Shown: positions 9,696 to 19,949, counted from the first letter of the stretch. The stretch is 64,000 bases of DNA from Ilumatobacteraceae bacterium (GCA_025358075.1 JANYKU010000182.1:1-64000), one strand, 5' to 3'. A program made the numbers and translations. The notes: generated by a model not told the origin, from the sequence alone.

Positions 9696-10811
9696 TCAGA
9701 TGCCGATGCGCTGGGCGAGCAGTTCGCGGTGATACGTCGGGTCGCCGAACAGCAGCTCCGACGACTTCGCCCGCTTGAAGTAGAGGTGCGCCGGGTGCTC
9801 CCAGGTGAAGCCGATTCCGCCATGGATCTGGATGTTCTCGGCGGTCGCGTGGAAGTAGGCCTCGCTGCAATATGCCTTGGCCAGCGATGCCACCGACGGC
9901 AGTTCGTCGTTCATCTCGGCCGCGCACCACATGCCGTAGTACGCCGCGCTCTTCGCCGACTCGACCTCCAGCAGCATGTCGGCACACTTGTGCTTGATCG
10001 CCTGGAACGAGCCGATCGGCCGACCGAACTGCACGCGCACCTTGGCGTACTCGACGGCCATGTCCAACACCTTCTGAGCACCGCCAACCTGCTCCGCTGC
10101 CAAACCGATCGCCGCCAGATCGAGCACGGTGGACAGCACGGTCCACCCGTCGCCCTCGGTTCCGATCAGCGTTGCCGGCGTGTCGGCGAACTCGAGCTTG
10201 GCCTGCTTGCGGGTCTGATCCATCGTCGACAGCGAGGTGCGGGTGAGCCCGCCGGCCGTGCCCTCGACGGCGAACAAGCTGACGCCCTTGCCGGTACGGG
10301 CGGCAACGATGATCGTGTCTGCCGTGTGGCCGTCGAGCACGAACATCTTCGTGCCATTGAGCGTGAACCCACCACCAGACGCCGTGGCCTGCATGGTGAT
10401 GCCCGCTTCGTCCCACTTGCCGGACGGCTCGGTGAAGGCCACCGTGGCCCTGGTCTCGCCACTGGCGATGCCGGGGAGATAGGTCTTCTTGGCGGCGTCG
10501 TCACCACTGTGCAGCAACGTGTTGGCGGCCAGAACGACCGACGAGAAGAACGGAGCACACAGCAGTGCTCGACCCATCTCTTCGAGCACGATGCCGAGCT
10601 CGACGTAGGTGTAGCCCGACCCGCCGTACTCCTCGGGGATGTGCAAACCCTGCAAGCCCATCTGCTCGCCCATCTGGGCCCACACCGCCGGGTCGAAGCC
10701 GTTCTCGGTCTCCATCTGTTCGCGTACCGCAGACTCGGGGCTCTTGGCTTCCAGAAAAGCCCGGACGGTCTTGCGCAGCTCTTCTTGTTCTTCGGTGAAG
10801 GCAAAGTTCAT
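9696..10811 (-). CDS. Acyl-CoA dehydrogenase
   Basis: MNFAFTEEQEELRKTVRAFLE, FGRPIGSFQAIKHKCADM, IQIHGGIGFTWEHP. Confidence 0.93.
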   Translation of the reverse strand: MNFAFTEEQEELRKTVRAFLEAKSPESAVREQMETENGFDPAVWAQMGEQMGLQGLHIPEEYGGSGYTYVELGIVLEEMGRALLCAPFFSSVVLAANTLLHSGDDAAKKTYLPGIASGETRATVAFTEPSGKWDEAGITMQATASGGGFTLNGTKMFVLDGHTADTIIVAARTGKGVSLFAVEGTAGGLTRTSLSTMDQTRKQAKLEFADTPATLIGTEGDGWTVLSTVLDLAAIGLAAEQVGGAQKVLDMAVEYAKVRVQFGRPIGSFQAIKHKCADMLLEVESAKSAAYYGMWCAAEMNDELPSVASLAKAYCSEAYFHATAENIQIHGGIGFTWEHPAHLYFKRAKSSELLFGDPTYHRELLAQRIGI

Positions 10812-10873
10812 GTCGGGAGTGTGTCCTACACGGGCGAACCCTCGCCAGCCGCCATGTGTACACTGCGGTACAC

Positions 10874-11152
10874 ATGATTGGCATCCGTCAACTGCGGATC
10901 GATCTCGCCGCCCACGTTCGCCGCGCCGCGGGTGGCGAGACGACGGTCATCTCGATCGGCGGCGCGCCGGTCGCAGCACTTGGTCCCCTGACGACCAGTG
11001 ACGAGCCGGCGGACGCGGCGCGACTGTCGTCCCTCGTGGCGTCGGGCGGGTTGATCGCTCCGAGGCGATCGGATGGGCGCACGGCCGATGGCACGGTGTC
11101 GACGTGGGCCAACGTGCGACTCGACAGGTTGCTGCGCGAGATCCGCGGATGA
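10874..11152 (+). CDS. Phd/YefM-like type II antitoxin
   Basis: MIGIRQLRIDLAAHVRRAAGGETTVISIGGAPVAALGPL; immediately upstream of a PIN toxin with ATGA overlap. Confidence 0.82.
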   Translation: MIGIRQLRIDLAAHVRRAAGGETTVISIGGAPVAALGPLTTSDEPADAARLSSLVASGGLIAPRRSDGRTADGTVSTWANVRLDRLLREIRG

Positions 11153-11553
11153 CCGTCTATCTCGACACCAGTGCCCTGGTCGGTCTGCACCTCGACGGTC
11201 CGGCACGTGCCGTCGTGCTTGCGGCGCTCGACCACGACCACGACTGGTGCAGCAGCGGCCTGACGCTGATGGAATCGCTGGCGCTCGTCGACCGCGTCAC
11301 GGATGAGCCCGCATTGCGGTCCGAGCTCGAGGATCTGGTCCGCCTGTCGTGGGATCGCGTGGCAGTCGTTCCGGTCGACCAGCGCTGCCTCGACCGCGCC
11401 GGCGTCTTGATGCGCGAGCAACCACTGCGCCTCGCCGACGCAATCCATCTCGCCGCAGCCGACCGGCTCCCCCGACCAGTGCGATTCGTCACGTTCGATC
11501 CGGCGCAGATTCCGGTGGCAATGTCGCTGGGCTTTGACGTCGCCTCGACCTGA
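11149..11553 (+). CDS. PIN-domain (VapC-like) toxin
   Basis: MTVYLDTSALVGL, ADAIHLAAA, FVTFD: PIN acidic motifs. Confidence 0.88.
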   Translation: MTVYLDTSALVGLHLDGPARAVVLAALDHDHDWCSSGLTLMESLALVDRVTDEPALRSELEDLVRLSWDRVAVVPVDQRCLDRAGVLMREQPLRLADAIHLAAADRLPRPVRFVTFDPAQIPVAMSLGFDVAST

Positions 11554-11579
11554 GCCACGCTGTTGATCGACGCGCCCAT

Positions 11580-11621
11580 GGGCGAGATTTCGGCACTGAC
11601 GTTGCGGTTTTCGCGCCCAAG
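11580..11621. repeat. REP-like palindrome copy A at a convergent junction
   Basis: GGGCGAGATTTCGGCACTGACGTTGCGGTTTTCGCGCCCAAG; about 37/42 identical to copy B. Confidence 0.7.
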
Positions 11622-11634
11622 CGACCGAGGCGGG

Positions 11635-13044
11635 TCAGCGGGCGATCGGGGGGACTTCGTAGCCGCCGACGAGGTCGGAGATGAGCGCCGAGGCGGCGAT
11701 CGCCTGGTAGTCGTGCAGGAAGGGCGCCACCACTTGGACACCCACGGGCAAACCGGCGGTGGTGCGACCGACGGGTGTCGACGTCGACGGCAGGTACGCC
11801 GACCCGATCAGTGCCGGCCACGCTTCCAACGCGAAGTACGGCACAGTCACTCCGTCGACGACGATCTCGCGATTCGCCCATGTTCCTTGTTGATGATGCG
11901 CAAACGCGGGCGTCAGGGTGACCGGGCAGAGCAACACGTCGAAGTTCTCGAAGAACTCGGCCCACCGATGGCGACGTCGTGCCCTGACACGGTCGGCCAC
12001 CAGCCAGTCGACGTGATGGACCGTGTGGTCGCCGTCGCTGATGTGCGTGGCGGACGAGATCAGCCAGCCTCCCGCATGCCACGCCTCGGTGAAATCGAGC
12101 TGCGGGCGGGCCTTCCGATCAACGGACGCACCTGCCTCCGCGAGCCGATCGGCGACACCATCGAGCACCCCGATCATCTCCGCGTCCATCGGGATCGAAG
12201 GCTCGTCGAACCAGGTCGCCACGCGTAGCGATCGCACATCGTGAACATCGGCGGGTGGCAGATCGAGGCGCCAGCCCACAGCCCGCTCGACGGTCGGTCG
12301 GGCGAGCACACCGAGGAGCAGCTCGAGATCGTCGGCGCCGCGGGCGATCGGGCCGAAGACGTTGACGTCGCTCTCGGTCACGCCGCCGTTGGGCTCGTCG
12401 AGATAACCCAAGGTCGGGATGACGCCGAACGACGGCTTGTGGCCGAACACACCGCAGAACGCCGACGGCACGCGCACCGATCCGCCGATGTCGGTGCCGA
12501 TCTCGAAGCTCGTCATCCCACAGGCAACGGCGGCAGCCGCGCCTCCGGACGACCCGCCCGGCACGCGAGCCAGATCCCACGGATTGTTGGTCGTACCGAA
12601 CATCTCGTTGAACGTCTGCAGGTCGCCCGACCACAGCGGAACGTTGGTCTTGCCGAAGACGATCGCGCCCGCCTGCTTGAGCGCGGCGACCGCCTCGGCG
12701 TCGATTTGCGGAACATGGTCGAGCAGTTGCGGCGACCCACCAGTCGAACGGATTCCGGCCGTCGCGATCGCGTCCTTCACCGTGATCGGCACGCCGTGAA
12801 GCGGGCCCCAGACCTCGCCATCCGCGGTTGCCTGGTCGGCGGCACGGGCCCGCACTCGGGCGTCATCTATCGACAGCGTGCAGACTGCGTTCACCTGGGG
12901 ATCGAGCCGTTCGACGCGGGCCAGCTGCGCGTCGAGCAGCTCGACGCTGCCGAGCTCGCGTCGGCGAATTGCCGCTACCTGTTGTGTCGTCGTCCACAGC
13001 GCTGGGTCGGTCGCGGTCATCGGCGAAGCGTAGCGACACACCAT
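11635..13044 (-). CDS. Amidase (amidase signature family)
   Basis: GGSSGGAAAAVACGMTSFEIGTDIGGSVRVPSAFCGVFGHKPS; likely start MTATDPALW at 13020. Confidence 0.92.
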   Translation of the reverse strand: MVCRYASPMTATDPALWTTTQQVAAIRRRELGSVELLDAQLARVERLDPQVNAVCTLSIDDARVRARAADQATADGEVWGPLHGVPITVKDAIATAGIRSTGGSPQLLDHVPQIDAEAVAALKQAGAIVFGKTNVPLWSGDLQTFNEMFGTTNNPWDLARVPGGSSGGAAAAVACGMTSFEIGTDIGGSVRVPSAFCGVFGHKPSFGVIPTLGYLDEPNGGVTESDVNVFGPIARGADDLELLLGVLARPTVERAVGWRLDLPPADVHDVRSLRVATWFDEPSIPMDAEMIGVLDGVADRLAEAGASVDRKARPQLDFTEAWHAGGWLISSATHISDGDHTVHHVDWLVADRVRARRRHRWAEFFENFDVLLCPVTLTPAFAHHQQGTWANREIVVDGVTVPYFALEAWPALIGSAYLPSTSTPVGRTTAGLPVGVQVVAPFLHDYQAIAASALISDLVGGYEVPPIAR

Positions 13045-13075
13045 CGGGCTGTCGTCGGCTCGCTAACGTCGGCTC

Positions 13076-13690
13076 ATGAGCACACTCCACTGGGCCGACA
13101 GCCGTCTCGAGATCCATCGCGTCATCGTCGGGCCATACGCGAACAACGTGTTCGTGTTGCGTTGCCGCGAGACCGGAGACGCAGTGCTGATCGACGCCGC
13201 CAACGAGCACGAGCAACTCCTCGACCTGTGCCAGCGGCTCGGTGTGCGCCGCGTGTTGGAGACTCACGGTCATTGGGATCACATCCAAGCAATCCCGGCC
13301 ATGCGCGAGGCCGGGTATCAAGTTGCCGTCACCGCGGCTGATGCGCCGCGGTTGAAAGAGGTCGGCTACGACGTGTTCATCGACGACGCCGAGGTGATCG
13401 AAGTCGGCAACTTGCGACTCACGGCAATTCACAACCCCGGCCACACCGCCGGTTCGGTCAGCTTCAAGGTGCAGGGTGCGCCCCTGCTCTTCACCGGCGA
13501 CACGCTGTTCCCGGGTGGGCCGGGCAACACCTCGCTCGACGGAGGCGACTTCGCCACGATCATCCATTCGATCGACACATCGCTGTTCACCTTCCCTCCC
13601 GAGACGATTGTCATGCCGGGTCATGGCGTGAGCACGACGATCGCTCGCGAGCGCCCGCAGCTCGGCGCCTGGATCGCCCGTGGTTGGTGA
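13076..13690 (+). CDS. MBL-fold metallohydrolase
   Basis: THGHWDHIQ, NPGHTAGSV, FTGDTLFPGGPG. Confidence 0.9.
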   Translation: MSTLHWADSRLEIHRVIVGPYANNVFVLRCRETGDAVLIDAANEHEQLLDLCQRLGVRRVLETHGHWDHIQAIPAMREAGYQVAVTAADAPRLKEVGYDVFIDDAEVIEVGNLRLTAIHNPGHTAGSVSFKVQGAPLLFTGDTLFPGGPGNTSLDGGDFATIIHSIDTSLFTFPPETIVMPGHGVSTTIARERPQLGAWIARGW

Positions 13691-14816
13691 CACGGCGACG
13701 CTGGCCACGTCCTCCACGCTGCGATCGCTGACCCTCGACGAGTTCCTCGACACCCGCTCGCCCGGTTTCGATCTGGTTCGCCTGGTGCTGGCGTTCCTGG
13801 TGTTGGTCAGCCACACCTGGACGCTCGGCGGGTTCGGCAACGAACCGGTCTCACCCCTGGCCCCGAAGGTGCTGACCCTCGGCGGCTTCGCAGTCGGTGG
13901 CTTCTTCGCACTCAGTGGGTTGCTGGTCGGCCGAAGTGCGCTGAACCGTCGAACCGGATCGTTCGCACGGGCCCGTTTCGCCAGGGTCATCCCGGCCTTG
14001 TGGGTCGCGATCGCCTTCAGTGCCTCCATTGTCGGCGTGCTCGGCTGGATCCACCACCATCACCACGTCGGTGGCTACCTGACCTTTCGTCCCGACGGGC
14101 CCGTTGGCTACGTCGGTCGTGCAGTCACGCTTCCCGTCTCGTTCTCTCATGGCATCGCCGACGTGTTCACCACCGATACTCCATACGGGGTCGCAACCGG
14201 GGGCAGCTTCATCAACGGCTCGTTGTGGACACTGCCGTACGAGATCCGTTGCTACCTGGTGATCGGGCTGGTCGCCATCGTCGGCAGGCGCTACGGCGGC
14301 AGACGCACGATGACGATCGCCTGGCTCGTCTCGCTGGCCCTCGCGATCGGGTACGCCAAGCGCGTCGATCTCACCACGTTCGTAGCCGGCCCGTACGCCG
14401 ATCGGCAGCTGGCCGCGTTCCTGTTCGTGTTCCTCACCGGCACGATGGTCGCGGTGTGGGCGCATCGCATCCGACTGTTCGGCTGGGTTCCGGTCGCCGC
14501 GCTGGTGCTCGCCGTGATCGCCGGCCGCGGCGGTTCGGCGTTCTTGAGCGAACACATCACTCAGGCAGCGATGGCGCTGGTGCTTCCACCCGTCGCGGCG
14601 ATGATCGCCCCGCTAGCACGCCTGCTCCGCGGCATCGACGTGTCGTATGGGCTGTATCTCTACGCATGGCCCATGCAACAGCTCGTGGCGATGTACCACT
14701 GGGCCACACGACCGGCGACGTTCATCGCCGTCTCGACCGTGCTGGCGGCGGTGTGCGCCACGGGCAGTTGGTTCGCGGTCGAACGTCCATCGATGGCCAG
14801 GCTGCGTCGACGATGA
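13680..14816 (+). CDS. Acyltransferase 3 family membrane protein
   Basis: LRLVLAFLVLVSHTWTLGG-type N-terminus, multiple TM segments, SLWTLPYEIRCYL. Confidence 0.82.
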   Translation: MVGDTATLATSSTLRSLTLDEFLDTRSPGFDLVRLVLAFLVLVSHTWTLGGFGNEPVSPLAPKVLTLGGFAVGGFFALSGLLVGRSALNRRTGSFARARFARVIPALWVAIAFSASIVGVLGWIHHHHHVGGYLTFRPDGPVGYVGRAVTLPVSFSHGIADVFTTDTPYGVATGGSFINGSLWTLPYEIRCYLVIGLVAIVGRRYGGRRTMTIAWLVSLALAIGYAKRVDLTTFVAGPYADRQLAAFLFVFLTGTMVAVWAHRIRLFGWVPVAALVLAVIAGRGGSAFLSEHITQAAMALVLPPVAAMIAPLARLLRGIDVSYGLYLYAWPMQQLVAMYHWATRPATFIAVSTVLAAVCATGSWFAVERPSMARLRRR

Positions 14817-15214
14817 CCGACGAGCCTGCGGACCAACAACCGGCGTTGCGCTACGACCAACGCCCGGCCGATCACACGCCGATTCACACCGACGCCCTGC
14901 CGGCCACGCCAACTCGCGACCGCAACATCGTTGCCTCGGCCTGGCTCGAAGCGCCGAGCGAACTGCTGTCATTGGGCGACGACCTGCCAAATCGGCCCGA
15001 GGCGGAATACAAGCGGCGAATCGGCAACTGGTTGCTGTGGAGGGCCGGGCCGGCGGCCGGCGGCGACGCCCGATACTGGGCGGGCCGAGCCGACGACCTG
15101 ACAGCGCAGCACACCTTTCGCCTGTTCCCCGACAACAGCGGCGACGGCGACGGTCCCAGCGGGGCGCGACACACCAGGTTCCGTGCGTGGAAGGAAGATC
15201 TTCTGGGCAGGTGA
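14813..15214 (+). CDS. Hypothetical protein
   Basis: ATGA-coupled to the upstream gene; 133 aa, ordinary composition. Confidence 0.55.
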   Translation: MTDEPADQQPALRYDQRPADHTPIHTDALPATPTRDRNIVASAWLEAPSELLSLGDDLPNRPEAEYKRRIGNWLLWRAGPAAGGDARYWAGRADDLTAQHTFRLFPDNSGDGDGPSGARHTRFRAWKEDLLGR

Positions 15215-16182
15215 AAGTTGCGGTCGTAGCATTGCAACCAATGGTGACCATGGTTCCCGCGGCGTTGCCCGAGGCACACGACACCGCCGCGGTGCGCATT
15301 GATGGGCGGCCGACTCCGGCGCTGCGCGAGGAGCTGCGCCGGATCTCCTCGTGGCGCAACGCGGTTTCCGTCGCCAGCCTCTACGTCCAGACGGCAGCTT
15401 TGATCTGGCTCAGCGTGCGCTACGTGTGGACCCTGCCGATCACGTTCTTGCTGATGGGCCGGGCATTCGCCCAGTTCGCTTCGTTGATGCACGAGGCCGC
15501 GCACCGCCTGCTGTTCTCCGACAAGCGGTCCAACGATTGGGTCGGCCGGTGGGTGCTCGGATTTCCGGCGTTCACCTCCACCGACGCGTACCGACGAGTC
15601 CACATGGCGCATCATCGCGACGAGTTCGGGCCCGACGAGCCCGACATCCCCCTCTACGCCGGCTACCCGATCGGGCGCGCCAGCCTGCGGCGCAAGCTGA
15701 TCCGCGACGCCACCGGTCAGACCGGGCTGAAGCTGATGCGCCAGCTCTTGGGCAACCTCCGCTCCCCCGACCGCCGTTCGCGGCGCACCGTGTGGAAGAT
15801 CCTTGCGGTCCAGGCAGTGCTGCTCGCCGCAGCCATCGTCTCCGGTCATTGGTGGTTGTACCCCGTGCTGTGGCTGGCGCCATATCTCACCGTGTGGAGG
15901 GTGATCAACCGGTTGCGGTCGATCGCCGAGCACGGCGGCATGCAGCGCTCGAAAGACCGCCGCCAGACCACCCACTCGGTCCGCCAACACCTGCTGGCCC
16001 GATTCCTCCTGGTGCCGTACCACATCGGCTGGCACCTCGCCCATCACGTCGATTCCGGTGTGCCGTTCCGCAACCTTCCACGGTTCCACCAGGCACTTTC
16101 CGAGGCCGGCTACGTCGACTCGACCTTCGAATACCGTTCATATCCGGCGATCTGGCGGGCGCTGAGCGCAGATCCCACCTGA
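15211..16182 (+). CDS. Fatty acid desaturase family protein
   Basis: His motifs HEAAHRLL, HMAHHRDEF, HIGWHLAHHVD; GTG start overlaps the upstream stop (ATG at 15241 alternative). Confidence 0.82.
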   Translation: MKVAVVALQPMVTMVPAALPEAHDTAAVRIDGRPTPALREELRRISSWRNAVSVASLYVQTAALIWLSVRYVWTLPITFLLMGRAFAQFASLMHEAAHRLLFSDKRSNDWVGRWVLGFPAFTSTDAYRRVHMAHHRDEFGPDEPDIPLYAGYPIGRASLRRKLIRDATGQTGLKLMRQLLGNLRSPDRRSRRTVWKILAVQAVLLAAAIVSGHWWLYPVLWLAPYLTVWRVINRLRSIAEHGGMQRSKDRRQTTHSVRQHLLARFLLVPYHIGWHLAHHVDSGVPFRNLPRFHQALSEAGYVDSTFEYRSYPAIWRALSADPT

Positions 16183-16206
16183 CCCCAGAAGTCTTTCCGG
16201 TTGGGG

Positions 16207-16230
16207 TTTCCACTACGGCGGTAGTGGAAA
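16207..16230. promoter_or_regulatory. Perfect 10-4-10 inverted repeat TTTCCACTAC-GGCG-GTAGTGGAAA, putative suf operator
   Basis: 14 bp upstream of the sufC1 ATG; followed by TACACT (-10-like). Confidence 0.75.
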
Positions 16231-16243
16231 TACACTGGGGGTC

Positions 16244-17053
16244 ATGAATACGGCTGCGACCGAGCTGTTCCGAATCGAAGACCTGCATGCCAGACCAGCC
16301 CTCACCGAGTCGGCAGCCAACGAATCGGCGGCCAACGAGTCATTCGCCCAGGCGGCAGGCGACGACATCCTCCGTGGCCTGTCCCTGACCGTCAACGCCG
16401 GCGAAGCCCACGCGATCATGGGTCCCAACGGTTCCGGAAAGAGCACCCTGGCCAGCACGTTGTTGGGGTCTCCCGAGTACGTCGTCACGTCGGGCCGCGT
16501 CTTCTTCCAGGGTGACGACATCACCGACTGGCCGACCGATGTGCGGGCCAAGGCCGGCATGTTCCTTGCGTTCCAGTATCCGCAAGAGATCCCAGGCGTG
16601 TCCGTCATCCAGTTCCTGCGTCAGGCGTTGTCGGCCCGCAAAGGCATCGACCTCAGCGTGCTCGAGCTGCGGCTGGCCACGATGGAGTGGATGAAACGGC
16701 TGGGCATGGACTCGTCGTTCGTCGACCGGTATCTCAACGAAGGGTTCAGTGGGGGCGAGAAAAAGCGCAACGAGATCATGCAGATGGCGGTTCTCCAGCC
16801 CGAGCTGGCGATCCTCGACGAGACCGACTCGGGGCTCGACATCGACGCGCTCCGCACCGTCGCCAAGGGCATCCGCGAGATTCGCAGCGACCGCCCGCAA
16901 ATGGGGGTGGTGCTGATCACCCACTACCAGCGCCTGCTCGACGAGGTTCAGCCCGACCGGGTGCACATCCTGGTCGGTGGTCGCATCGTTGCCAGCGGAG
17001 GAATGGAGCTTGCCGCCCAGTTGGAGCGTGACGGTTACGAGGCGTTCCGATGA
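16244..17053 (+). CDS. sufC: SufC-like Fe-S assembly ATPase, copy 1
   Basis: GPNGSGKST, GGEKKRNEIMQM, LAILDETDSGLDIDAL; followed by sufS and sufU. Confidence 0.9.
   Translation: MNTAATELFRIEDLHARPALTESAANESAANESFAQAAGDDILRGLSLTVNAGEAHAIMGPNGSGKSTLASTLLGSPEYVVTSGRVFFQGDDITDWPTDVRAKAGMFLAFQYPQEIPGVSVIQFLRQALSARKGIDLSVLELRLATMEWMKRLGMDSSFVDRYLNEGFSGGEKKRNEIMQMAVLQPELAILDETDSGLDIDALRTVAKGIREIRSDRPQMGVVLITHYQRLLDEVQPDRVHILVGGRIVASGGMELAAQLERDGYEAFR
16307..16336 (+). repeat. Two imperfect 15-bp tandem units inside sufC1 (GAGTCGGCAGCCAAC / GAATCGGCGGCCAAC)
   Basis: Direct reading; encodes ESAANESAAN in the N-terminal insertion. Confidence 0.85.
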
Positions 17054-18282
17054 CCCTCGACGTCGCCTCGATCCAAGCCCAGTTCCCGTTGCTGCAACGG
17101 AAGATCAACGGTCAGCGATTGGTGTACCTCGACTCGGCCAACACCTCGCAGAAGCCACGCGTGGTCATCGACGCGATGACCAACTTCATGGAGACCTCCT
17201 ACGCGCCGATCAATCGCAGCGCCTACCAGCTCGCAGCGGAAGCCACCGAGGCATTCGAGCACGCACGCAAGGCCGTGCGCAGGTTCATCAACGCACCACA
17301 CGCCGACGACGTCATCTTCACGAAGAACGCCACCGAGGGCTTGAACCTGGTGGCCTACAGCTGGGGGCGGGCCAACCTCCGTGCCGGCGATGTCGTCGTG
17401 CTCACCCAGATGGAGCACCACGCCAACATCGTGCCGTGGCACATGCTTGCGGCCGAGCGCGGCATCGAGCTGCGCTGGGTGCCGCTCACCAACGACGGCC
17501 AACTCGACCTCACCAACCTCTCGTCACTGCTCGACGGGGCGAAGGCGTTCGCCTTCACCGCGATGAGCAACGTGCTGGGCACGATCACTCCCGTTCGCCA
17601 GCTGTGCGATGCCGCCCACGCAGCCGGCGCGTTGGCGATCGTCGATGCCTGCCAGTACGTGCCCCACAACGTCACCGACGTTCAGGCTTGGGACGCCGAC
17701 TTCGTCGCGTTCAGCAGCCACAAGATGTGTGGGCCCTCCGGCATCGGTGTTCTCTGGGGTCGGCAGGCGCTGCTCGAGGGGATGCCGCCATTCCTCGGCG
17801 GCGGCAACATGATCGCCGACGTGCGCATGGACGGCTTCGCACCAGCTGAACTACCGGCCAAGTTCGAGGCCGGCACGCCACCGATCACCGAGGCCATCGG
17901 TCTCCACGCAGCGATCGACTTCCTCGAAGACCTCGGCATGGCCAACGTGCGGCGCCACGAGATGGAGATCGCTACGTACGCCATGGACACGCTCAACGAG
18001 CGCTACGGCGACGACATCTGCCTCCACGGACCGACCAACGTCGAGGTGCGCGGGGCCACGTTCAGCTTCGGGTTCCGCAACATCCACCCGCACGACCTGT
18101 CGCAGGTGTTGGATCAGCGCAACGTGTGCCTGCGTGCCGGCCACCACTGCGTCAAGCCGCTCATGCGGCTGCTCAACGTCAACGCCACCGCTCGCGCCAG
18201 CTTCTACCTGTACAACGACCAGCACGACGTCGACGCTCTTGCGGATGCGCTCGACGGCGCCAGCGATATCTTCGGGCTCTGA
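17050..18282 (+). CDS. sufS: SufS-type cysteine desulfurase
   Basis: NRSAYQLAAEATEAFEHAR, SSHKMCGPSGIGVLWG, RAGHHCVKPLM active-site loop. Confidence 0.95.
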   Translation: MTLDVASIQAQFPLLQRKINGQRLVYLDSANTSQKPRVVIDAMTNFMETSYAPINRSAYQLAAEATEAFEHARKAVRRFINAPHADDVIFTKNATEGLNLVAYSWGRANLRAGDVVVLTQMEHHANIVPWHMLAAERGIELRWVPLTNDGQLDLTNLSSLLDGAKAFAFTAMSNVLGTITPVRQLCDAAHAAGALAIVDACQYVPHNVTDVQAWDADFVAFSSHKMCGPSGIGVLWGRQALLEGMPPFLGGGNMIADVRMDGFAPAELPAKFEAGTPPITEAIGLHAAIDFLEDLGMANVRRHEMEIATYAMDTLNERYGDDICLHGPTNVEVRGATFSFGFRNIHPHDLSQVLDQRNVCLRAGHHCVKPLMRLLNVNATARASFYLYNDQHDVDALADALDGASDIFGL

Positions 18283-18304
18283 GCCGAAGGAGAGGAACCA
18301 CAAC

Positions 18305-18763
18305 ATGCCGGGCCTCGAAGACCTGTACCGCGAGATCATCCTCGACCACTACCGCACGCCGCGCAATCGTGGCGAGCTGCCCCCGCCCGCTGCTCACGCC
18401 GTGGGCCACAACCCGTTGTGCGGTGATGAGATCGACGTCTACCTCCAAGTCGACGGCGACACCATCACCGACGTGAAGGTCGGCGGCCAGGGTTGCTCGA
18501 TCTCGCAGAGCTCTGCATCGATGATGAGCCAGGCCGTCAAGGGTCGGTCCGTCACCGAGGTCCGTGCCCTGGTCCGCCGATTCAAGGGGATGATGTCGAT
18601 CGAGGAAGAACTTCCCGAGGGCGAGCGCGCCCCCGAGGTCGAGGTCAAGCTCGGCGATCTCGAGGCGTTGCAGGGCGTGGTCAAGTTTCCCGTGCGAATC
18701 AAATGCGCCACGTTGGCGTGGAACACACTGATCGAGGCATTGGCCGAGGCCACTTCGGCATGA
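18305..18763 (+). CDS. sufU: SufU-type Fe-S scaffold/sulfurtransferase
   Basis: LYREIILDHYRTPRNRGEL, NPLCGDEIDVYL, GQGCSISQSSASMM, RIKCATLAWNTL. Confidence 0.95.
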   Translation: MPGLEDLYREIILDHYRTPRNRGELPPPAAHAVGHNPLCGDEIDVYLQVDGDTITDVKVGGQGCSISQSSASMMSQAVKGRSVTEVRALVRRFKGMMSIEEELPEGERAPEVEVKLGDLEALQGVVKFPVRIKCATLAWNTLIEALAEATSA

Positions 18764-19425
18764 CACCTTCGTTCGATGCGATCACGCCGCATCCGGAGGG
18801 CGTCGATCCGAATGAGGAGCTCATCCACGAGCGGGCGTACGTCGTGCGCGCCTATTGCAAGGGCTTCGACACACTCGTGCTGCGCGGTGCAGTCCGCGAC
18901 CAGAAGCCGGCGGGGTTGTACATCACCGACGATCCCGACCCGTTGACGATTCACCACATGATCGTCGATCTGGAGATCGGCGTTCCGTCGCTCGAAATCA
19001 CCGCTGCGAAAGCAGTGCTGGAGATCCATCCGCACTCGACGTGCCCGCGGATCGAGGAGCACTACGGCAACCTGGTCGGTTTGTCGATCGCTCGTGGCTT
19101 CACCCACCGGGTGCGTGAGTTGTTCGGCGGCCCGCGCGGATGCACCCACACCACGGCACTGCTGCAGGCGATGGCACCAGTCGCGGTCCAGTCGCTGTGG
19201 TCGTTCCACATGGCCCAGGCTCGCGCCGCAGGTCACGGCACCCCGTTCGACACCCGCGAGGCACGCCAAGGCGCGGTACTGGCCAACCTCAACACGTGCC
19301 ATGTCTGGATCGAGGGCGGCGAGCACGTCGAGGGCCTGCTTCACGGCCAGCCGATGGAGGTGCCGCTGTGGGTTACCAAGCGATCGGTGGAACTCGGCCG
19401 CGACCCTTCTGCCTGGCCCGGCTGA
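18760..19425 (+). CDS. DUF2889-like protein
   Basis: GFTHRVRELFGGPRGCTHTTALLQAMAPVAVQSL resembles DUF2889; ATGA-coupled to sufU. Confidence 0.65.
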   Translation: MTPSFDAITPHPEGVDPNEELIHERAYVVRAYCKGFDTLVLRGAVRDQKPAGLYITDDPDPLTIHHMIVDLEIGVPSLEITAAKAVLEIHPHSTCPRIEEHYGNLVGLSIARGFTHRVRELFGGPRGCTHTTALLQAMAPVAVQSLWSFHMAQARAAGHGTPFDTREARQGAVLANLNTCHVWIEGGEHVEGLLHGQPMEVPLWVTKRSVELGRDPSAWPG

Positions 19426-19457
19426 CCCGCCGACTCGCTACTGAAACCTGACGTGAT

Positions 19458-19949
19458 TCAGCGGTCGCGTAGTTGTTCGCGCAGCGACTCCAGGTAGGGC
19501 AACGATCGCTGATCCTTCAGACGATTGGCGGCTCGCTTGGAGTCAATGATGTCGTCGAGCGCGGCGATGTGGACTTCCAGACCCTCGGCAATGTCTATGG
19601 CGATCGCATGAGCGTCCCACTCGTCGAACCCACCGAGGCCGCCCGATGGAATGAACGTGAGATCCAGCTCTCCAAGATCGGTTACAAGGTTCAGCATCAC
19701 CGGCATGTTGGCCAGGAACGGGCCGTCCAACACCGTCGGCACAGGTTCACCTTCCGTACGGATCATCGCGTTCATCCGTTTCAATGCTCGAGCGAGTCGG
19801 TCCAAGTTGCTCGGATTGCGCGATGGGACCAGGTCGATGTCACGCGTCGGCAGCGACGAGCCGTGGACTACTGCGGCGAACCCTCCGACCACGACGTAGT
19901 CGACGCTCTCCTCGTTCAGGATCGTACAGATCCGAACAGGATCGAACAT
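19458..19949 (-). CDS. Nucleotidyltransferase-like protein (DUF6036/AbiEii-like)
   Basis: DYVVVGGFAAVVHGSSLPTRDIDLVPS nucleotidyltransferase-fold motif. Confidence 0.72.
   Translation of the reverse strand: MFDPVRICTILNEESVDYVVVGGFAAVVHGSSLPTRDIDLVPSRNPSNLDRLARALKRMNAMIRTEGEPVPTVLDGPFLANMPVMLNLVTDLGELDLTFIPSGGLGGFDEWDAHAIAIDIAEGLEVHIAALDDIIDSKRAANRLKDQRSLPYLESLREQLRDR

Noticed and set aside
12863-14029. 388-aa minus-strand ORF over the MBL and acyltransferase genes
   Set aside because: No recognisable domain; opposes two well-supported genes.
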